Positions 35,801-41,279 of a DNA stretch of 41,279 nucleotides are shown here, in pieces. A program made the translations under genes and the position numbers. Source of the stretch: Protostelium mycophagum (Eukaryota; Evosea; Variosea; Protosteliida; Protosteliaceae). Every line of letters starts with the position of its first letter. Positions within the stretch are counted from its first letter, which is position 1. Under the pieces are notes generated by a model that was given only the letters and a program-made list of their open reading frames with translations, had not been told where the DNA came from and did no database searches. The DNA lies in the NCBI GenBank assembly GCA_002081555.1, contig MZNV01001071.1:1-41279 (forward strand). The letters run 5' to 3'.

Positions 35801-38800
35801 GTCACATGAAGACACATTGGCGACATCAAATGTCCATGACATCATGAAATGTCCATGACATTATGACATGTCCATGACATTATGACATGTCCATGACATT
35901 ATGACATGTCCATGACATTATGACATGTCCATGACATCATGACATGTCCATGACATCATGACATGTCCATGACATCATGACATCATTGACATTTTCAGAT
36001 GGAGATATTAATAACAGGTTGTATCATAGAGTGTGTCGATAAAGTCATGAATTACAAAGAGCATATCGGAGAACTTGTACTCAGCAGACTGCTCATCACC
36101 AAGCTGAGGGTCACGTGCATTCGAGGATCGCGAATTCAGAGATATCTCGTGAGATTTTGACGATGTCATGATGAGGAGAAAGATATCATGACAGTTCGTT
36201 TTTCTGTGGTGCTCTGCGTCAAAAGTCGGATTTTTATTTGATTATTTTACGGTTGTAATTTCCAAAAATAATTATTTTTTAATGTGATTTTAATTTCTCA
36301 AATTTGTAAATTAAAAATATTAAATCTTTTCACACGAAACAGGCTGACCGGCCCAAAAAATTGAGACAGTTGACACCCCCCATATCCTCTGATGACATCA
36401 TCAAAAAGAACAAAGTACCGGGACAGTCTCGTCTACAACACGTCAGGCCAGTCATGACAGAACCCTCTATGCACAGAGTCAGCATCACGTTAGATGACAC
36501 ACAAGTCAAGAATTATAAGGAGGAGCATACTATGGATCTCGCGTCTGTCAAGGTGATTTCTTTTTTTTGAATATTTTTTATGGAGTCAATTGAACGGATG
36601 TAAAACGAATCATTACGAGGCACATTGTTAAGTCTGCAGCTTTGCTGCATATAGAAAAATCCTCATGACTTGTATGTTGTGTTGACTCTGTAGCTTTGCT
36701 GCATATAGAAAAATCCTATGTGGCTTGTATGTTGTGTTAACTCTGTAGCTTTGCTGCATGTAGAAAAACATCCTATGTGGCTTGTATGTTGTGTTAACTC
36801 TGCAGCTGTGCTGCAGCATAAAATCCTCATCAAAAATGGAAGCGTATCACCTGAGTGGATTTTAATTATGTGACACCGTATGAGTCGTGATGCGCCAAAG
36901 CTGCAGCTGTTTTTTTATATAGCTTGAAAAATATCCAAAATAAATAATACAACGAATTGTAGATCACACTACAGAATCTGTACCGAGATCTCGAAATCTT
37001 GAAAGATCTGACAGATCGTAGATGACAGCACTTGACACGCTGAAGCGGCTGTTGCCATGGAGATGCGCTCCTGTCAATAAGATGATGGAGGATTTCATCG
37101 CGCACCCCAATCTATTTTTATTCTTCGCGAATTCTGCGATGGAATTTCCGCAGATTCAAGACATGCTGCCTGTCCATCTACAAACACTCACCGTAAATTT
37201 TTTTACCGAATATTTTCCTCCCATTAAAATTTAAATCTGAGATTTCGAAAAGATTTTTCCAAGAAATTTCTCAAAAACGGGTGGAAAATTCTGGGAAATG
37301 GATCGAAAATTCTGAGAAATTTCAGGAGTTATGTCTCGACTACAACACTCATTTTTCAGAAGAAGAACTCCGGGCGGTACTTCCGTCCTGCGGAAAGTTG
37401 AAGAAACTTAGCATGAGGTCAAACATTTTCAAATCGCCAATTCACTTTTTGGAAAGATATATTCGTCCCACAATCATTCTGAGTATTTACAAATATGATC
37501 GTGTTAAAAAATAACAGGTTTTGTCCACAGATCACCATGGCAACGTTGAAATCACCCTCTTTGACTGAATTAGATTGTTCATATAGCCCGAATGTTGGAA
37601 AATCCACCGTACTCATGCAGAACCGCTATTATTTGACTTCACTCGAGTGAGTTGATTTTATTTTGAATATTATTTTCTACAGATTTTTCAAACTCTAAAA
37701 GGTTTCGACATTTCAAATTAAATATCCGAATCATATTTCTTTCGAAATATCACCGAAATTTCCACCAAATTTCCATCAAATTTCTCACGTCCCAGGACAT
37801 TAAAGATGAGCCACTGCTCCTCCATCACTTCAAACTTCATCACGACCATCACGAGAGGTTCACCTTACCTCTTAAAGTTGGAAGTGAACGAGCTGCCTCT
37901 GCTCTCTGAATTAGCTCTGGGACATCTCCCCATTTTAGAATTCTTATCGGCGAAGCATTGTAAAATGTTGGCGGTGAGTTTATACTATGAAATCTCGTCA
38001 CCTTATTGTCGGCACAATCTTTTGTGCCTGTCAGATTGAAATTTCTCGGAATTTACGGGAGATAAGATATTGCACCATAGAAACTCCCTTTTATATTCAT
38101 TATTGTTCTATTTTTAGAGTCATTGGGTTGAACAGTTGTAGTTGGTGTCAATATTCTCCTCACAATTGAGGTTCGTGTCAATATTCTCCTCACAACTGAG
38201 GTTCTTGGACTTGACCGATTGCGAATTCATCGGCAAGAAAGTAAGCATGCTGAGGCCCCTCGACAACCACGTCGAGATATCATTAGATGGCTGTATACGC
38301 ATGACGGAGACTGACGTCATCGCCGTCATCAAGGTCTGTACGACCCCATAGAAACTCCCTTTTATATTCATTATTGTTCTATTTTTAGAGTCATTGGGTT
38401 GAACAGTTGTAGTTGGTGTCAATATTCTCCTCACAATTGAGGTTCTTGGACTTGACCGATTGCGAATTCATCGGCAAGAAAGTAAGCATGCTGAGGCCCC
38501 TCGACAATCACGTCGAGATATCATTAGATGGCTGTATACGCATGACGGAGACTGACGTCATCGCCGTCATCAAGGTCTGTACGACCCCCAAATTTCACTA
38601 AAAAACGAGCAGAGTGTGGGATCGAACCTGAGGACTCTGAATTTGAGTAAGATCCAGATCGGCCCGGCTATTATTAGATGCATTGGGAAGACGGCACCCA
38701 ACATTACGACCTTATCTCTTGCCAGAACGAGGATATCGAACCCCTTCCAGCTGTTGTCAAAGATACACCTGCCAAATCTGACATCTCTTGACATCACGAA

Positions 38801-40632
38801 TCTGAAAGGTGGGAGATCTCCATGAAATTTCGTGGGAAAGTGAGAGAACATTGCGGAGATAGTTATTTCTGTGGTTCTGAGCAATAAAACCAACAAAAAT
38901 ACGTCTGACATTTTGACAGGACTTGTCATCATTGACATGTTCCCGAAACTGAAGAATCTAATTATAGACGAGTACACGTCCCCCACATTTGGAGAAAACA
39001 CGACACCCCATTCATATCTGGACAATGTGAGTTCTTCATGATTGCAGGAGAATAAATTTTTAATATTATAAACTTTTTAATATCGTAAAAGATTTAATAT
39101 CATAGAATTTTTCATATTAAAAAATAAAACTGATATTTCAAGATATCGCTGGCGAGATGTCTTATCTTGGACGAAAATCCGCTGAGATATATGGCATCAT
39201 GTTCTCCATCGCTCAGGTGCAATTTTAAATCTACATGAATTTTCACAGAAATTTCGCAGAAATTTCATGGAATTTCCAATTTTCATCTGAAAATTCTAGG
39301 AAAATAAATCTGTCATCTTGCACACAAGTGACAGACAACGCGGTGGAGCATATCGGAAGGTTGTGCCCTTTCTTGAAAGAGATCAATCTGTTTGGTTGCT
39401 ATGGAATCACAGATCGAGGCGTAAAGGAGATATCTGTCAACTGTTTTCAACTTGAAAGGTGAGTTCTACGTGAAATTTTGATGTTGAAATTTGATTTCGT
39501 TTGAACTTTGGAAAAGTTGTGAGCAGCCTCTTCTTCCGAGGATTTTTATGCGTGCAGCAAAGCTGCACAGTCACCACAACCGCTACAGCTATGGACGATT
39601 TATGCGTGCAGCAAAGCTGCACAGTCAGCACAGCTGTGGACGATTATTTTTCTGCAGAGCCACATCCTTCGGCGATGTGTGCGATCCTTCTAGACGAAAT
39701 GGACGTCACATGTGATCGTTCAAAAATCAAGTGAAGCGCTCTGCCGCGTACTCATCATAACATATCTGTGGCTCAAAAGATCGTGCCGTACAGCACAATA
39801 AATCGTGCCACTCGAATCCAAGCATTTCAGGCACAGAGAATTGTGCCACAAAAATCTCCATGATATCAAAATAACAATATCCAGAGTGTTCTTAGGGGGC
39901 TGTAAGAACATCTCGGACACGTCAGTCGTTCTGTTGTCTAAAAATAACCCCGGCCTCATCTCCCTCGATCTCGCCGTCACGAAGATCCGGACGCCAAGTC
40001 TAGAAGCAATATCACTGAACAACCCACAATTGACAGAATTGGACGTGTCAAAGGTGATTTTATCGGCGCGTTGTAGATGAGAGACCTTGTGTGATGAGCT
40101 CAGGTCCGATTATTAGATGACACATGCGGAGATCACATCGGCAAGATGAAATCCTTAAAGAGCTTGAATTTATTCTCCACGGAAATAACTCCAAACGCAG
40201 CCAAAAAAATCGTAGAGGTAGCTATAAATGTCCAAAAATAATAATAATAATATTTAGGGACTGACGAATCTACAACGACTTGATCTGAGCGAGTGTCGAA
40301 CAACAGATGACACTTTTTCGCTGATGCAAAAAAGTCAATTGAAGTCGATCAATCTGATGAGAAACTACGCCATCACAGATGCGACAATGCTTCAGGTACC
40401 TCTTTTCCACGAACCCTGCTAAAGAGGACAGATATCACGGCATTGCCCATTGTTGACAGAGCTGACGGTTCGGCTGTGCATGGAAGTAACTATGTCTGGA
40501 GTACTAGCAATCGCTGAAAAGTGTCCTTGTTGCACATATGTCAATATGAAAGGCATAAATACCGGGGTTATAGACTCTGAAGGTCTAGAGGTATTGAGGA
40601 ATCTGAGGCCGCTCATGCTGATAGAGGAATAA
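29827..40632 (+). CDS. CLU-domain protein with TPR-like and LRR regions
   Basis: About 41 exons give roughly 1650 residues. The CLU (clustered mitochondria/TIF31) core is recognised by FVYAAKL, GLMSFYDC, PLMALIDFKGFRLVAVSLLP, YGSADGGFTV, DIEGHVGTTDKRMYIVDFAR then TFPPEY, LRPEFVRSYPIPLSP and ELHRRGINVRHLGRV. Helical TPR-like segments follow (34507-36148: AMDFFQQAASKEG, HEKFHAASKINKYFLDGYAA). Then AMN1/FBXL-type LRRs run from 37022 to the stop (for example INLSSCTQVTDNAVEHIGR). CLU proteins bind mRNAs for mitochondrial proteins and affect mitochondrial spread; the LRR part is not normal for them. Verified frame steps include 36343-36552 to 37022-37192 (phase 0), joining CLU-TPR to LRR. The exons around 31589-31740 and 33857-34700 remain uncertain, and the LRR part could alternatively start at the ATG at 37022. 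Confidence 0.78.
32104..32212. repeat. Hairpin-bearing intron repeat, two units
   Basis: Two units about 57 bases apart carry a TCTGCAGC(TTC/TGT)GCTGC imperfect palindrome (near 32108 and 32165). The second is followed by CATAAAAAATCTCAT and ATGGAAGCG, as at 36810-36845. The stretch lies in the intron before the exon at 32394. Confidence 0.7.
35141..35200. repeat. 20-base tandem repeat, three exact copies
   Basis: The unit ACAGATCTGGAGATCACGTC is repeated exactly at 35141, 35161 and 35181. It lies in the intron between the exons ending at 35088 and starting at 35272. Exact identity suggests recent slippage. Confidence 0.9.
35830..35983. repeat. 19-base minisatellite, about eight copies
   Basis: A 19-base unit (TGTCCATGACATTATGACA) is repeated about eight times with single-base T/C changes. 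It fills most of the intron between the exons ending at 35772 and starting at 35999 in the CLU-LRR gene. Confidence 0.9.
36625..36835. repeat. 55-base tandem repeat carrying a hairpin, four units
   Basis: Four units, with cores at 36633, 36687, 36742 and 36799, each contain TCTG(C/T)AGCT(T/G)TGCTGCA, an imperfect palindrome able to form a short hairpin. They share flanks such as ATAGAAAAATCCT and CTTGTATGTTGTGTTAACT. The array is in the long intron (36553-37021) that joins the CLU-TPR part to the LRR part. Confidence 0.85.
38076..38590 (+). repeat. Tandem duplication of one LRR exon with flanking intron
   Basis: Two nearly identical copies of about 270 and 240 bases lie head to tail. Each has an intron tail, an acceptor ending GTTGTAG and one exon (38142-38333 and 38413-38574) coding for an LRR with LRFLDLTDCEFIGKK and CIRMTETDVIAVIK. 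The first copy has an extra in-frame 30-base internal duplication. Both exons are phase 0 at both ends. Confidence 0.88.
39547..39660. repeat. Hairpin-bearing intron repeat, two units, reversed
   Basis: Two units 54 bases apart contain TATGCGTGCAGCAAAGCTGC followed by ACAGTC, the reverse complement of the hairpin core seen at 36633. They sit in the intron between the exons ending at 39458 and starting at 39885. Confidence 0.78.
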
Positions 40633-41279
40633 AAGTTTTTTGGGCGCTTTTGGACAGAAAACAACGTTGTAGACGTAGTGAGTTAGAAGTATGAGACAGT
40701 ACAGATTGTAAAACAAAACACATCCAGTGTTAAAGATTGTGGGAGTCATCAACATTCCATGATCACATTTTCAACAAAATCCAATTATGTTCTGAAGCAG
40801 TCCTGAAAATTCCTCCGGTCACAAGTTCATGATGAGGGCACAGAGACACAGCCAATATGTCAAAAGGCTGAGAACAAAGTGGATAAAAGCCAATAGATCC
40901 TGATGGGTGTTGACAATTCTTGCAATTTTCATGTACATTATGTGCTCTGGAGTTTATTGGAGTTGAGATGTTCACATCAGTACCGTTTACATCGTGGTAG
41001 ATGTGGCAACTTTATGCATCTTTGGTGTTTCACCAGAAAGCAAGAACAGCTGTTCAGAATACTTCTGCAGGACTGAATTCAAGTCTACTTGCACTCTGTG
41101 ATGATGCACAGATAATCCCATCTTATCATATTTATTTTCACTTTTGTACAGTACAAAACAAAATGCAAATAAAATATGGCATGAAATCAGTTGGTTTGTC
41201 TTTATTTTTTATGTCTCTTGATGTTCTGATATGCTCACCTCTCAATATTGAGTTCTAACACCAATATCACCATTCTGCA
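40633..41279. other. Right-hand intergenic sequence
   Basis: About 650 bases after the stop of the CLU-LRR gene. It includes one GTTGTAGA octamer near 40664 and short frames that show no family signature or splice logic. No gene is supported; it could be a 3' UTR and the start of a neighbour. Confidence 0.4.

Noticed and set aside
35830-35983. CRISPR-like array
   Set aside because: The 19-base units are directly adjacent with no unique spacers, and the context is a eukaryotic intron; it is a minisatellite.
36628-36819. Open frame with repeated NTTYKPHR on the minus strand
   Set aside because: It is only the translation of the 55-base hairpin repeat array in an intron.
40763-41258. Short open frames at the right edge
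   Set aside because: No conserved motif, no consistent exon chain and AT-rich composition; too weak to call a gene.

Overview
This is a nuclear window from a gene-dense, intron-rich microbial eukaryote. It carries about fifteen protein genes on both strands. Most are cut by short GT-AG introns (roughly 35-130 bases, some longer) and use the standard code. The gene content points to an amoebozoan, perhaps a protosteliid-like amoeba: a plant-type LRR receptor kinase, a CLU-domain protein, DUF4246, fungal-type Zn2Cys6 proteins, phytochelatin synthase, a GH99 mannosidase and PIG-M. The lineage is inferred from families only. Exon models were built by hand from splice signals, reading-frame phase and family motifs.

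Layout, left half. 1-943: C-terminal part of PIG-M (+), cut by the window edge. 1263-2053: multi-pass membrane protein (-). 2452-4965: coiled-coil protein with two SH3 domains (+). 5111-6975: GH99 endo-alpha-mannosidase (+), tail to tail with a small Zn2Cys6 protein (7007-7448, -). 7743-10222: DUF4246 protein in 15 exons (-). 10472-10983: a possible decayed gene. 11227-13146: CCDC137-like basic protein (+). 13464-14015: second Zn2Cys6 protein (+). About 14205-14620: a diverged fragment of 18S rRNA (-).

Layout, middle. 14785-15507: glutathione S-transferase (+). 15784-16410: intronless GNAT acetyltransferase (-). 16529-17190: hemerythrin-type HHE protein (-). 17772-19401: complete phytochelatin synthase (+). 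GST, the HHE protein and phytochelatin synthase together form a neighbourhood of metal, thiol and stress functions, though clustering may be chance.

Layout, right half. The most striking locus is 19691-28748 (-). One long gene model joins a signal peptide, two tandem GH5 exo-beta-1,3-glucanase-type domains, a long LRR array, a transmembrane helix and a protein kinase. The first GH5 domain keeps its catalytic residues and the second has lost them. It looks like a receptor kinase whose ectodomain can cut, bind, or both, a beta-glucan. Divergently from it, 29827-40632 (+) holds a large CLU-TPR-LRR gene with a recent tandem exon duplication, microexons, minisatellites and families of short hairpin repeats in its introns.

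Across the window the octamer CGTTGTAG (and its complement CTACAACG) is strongly over-represented, mostly in introns. In many cases it is the 3' splice site itself, and some introns hold it in both orientations so that it could form a stem.
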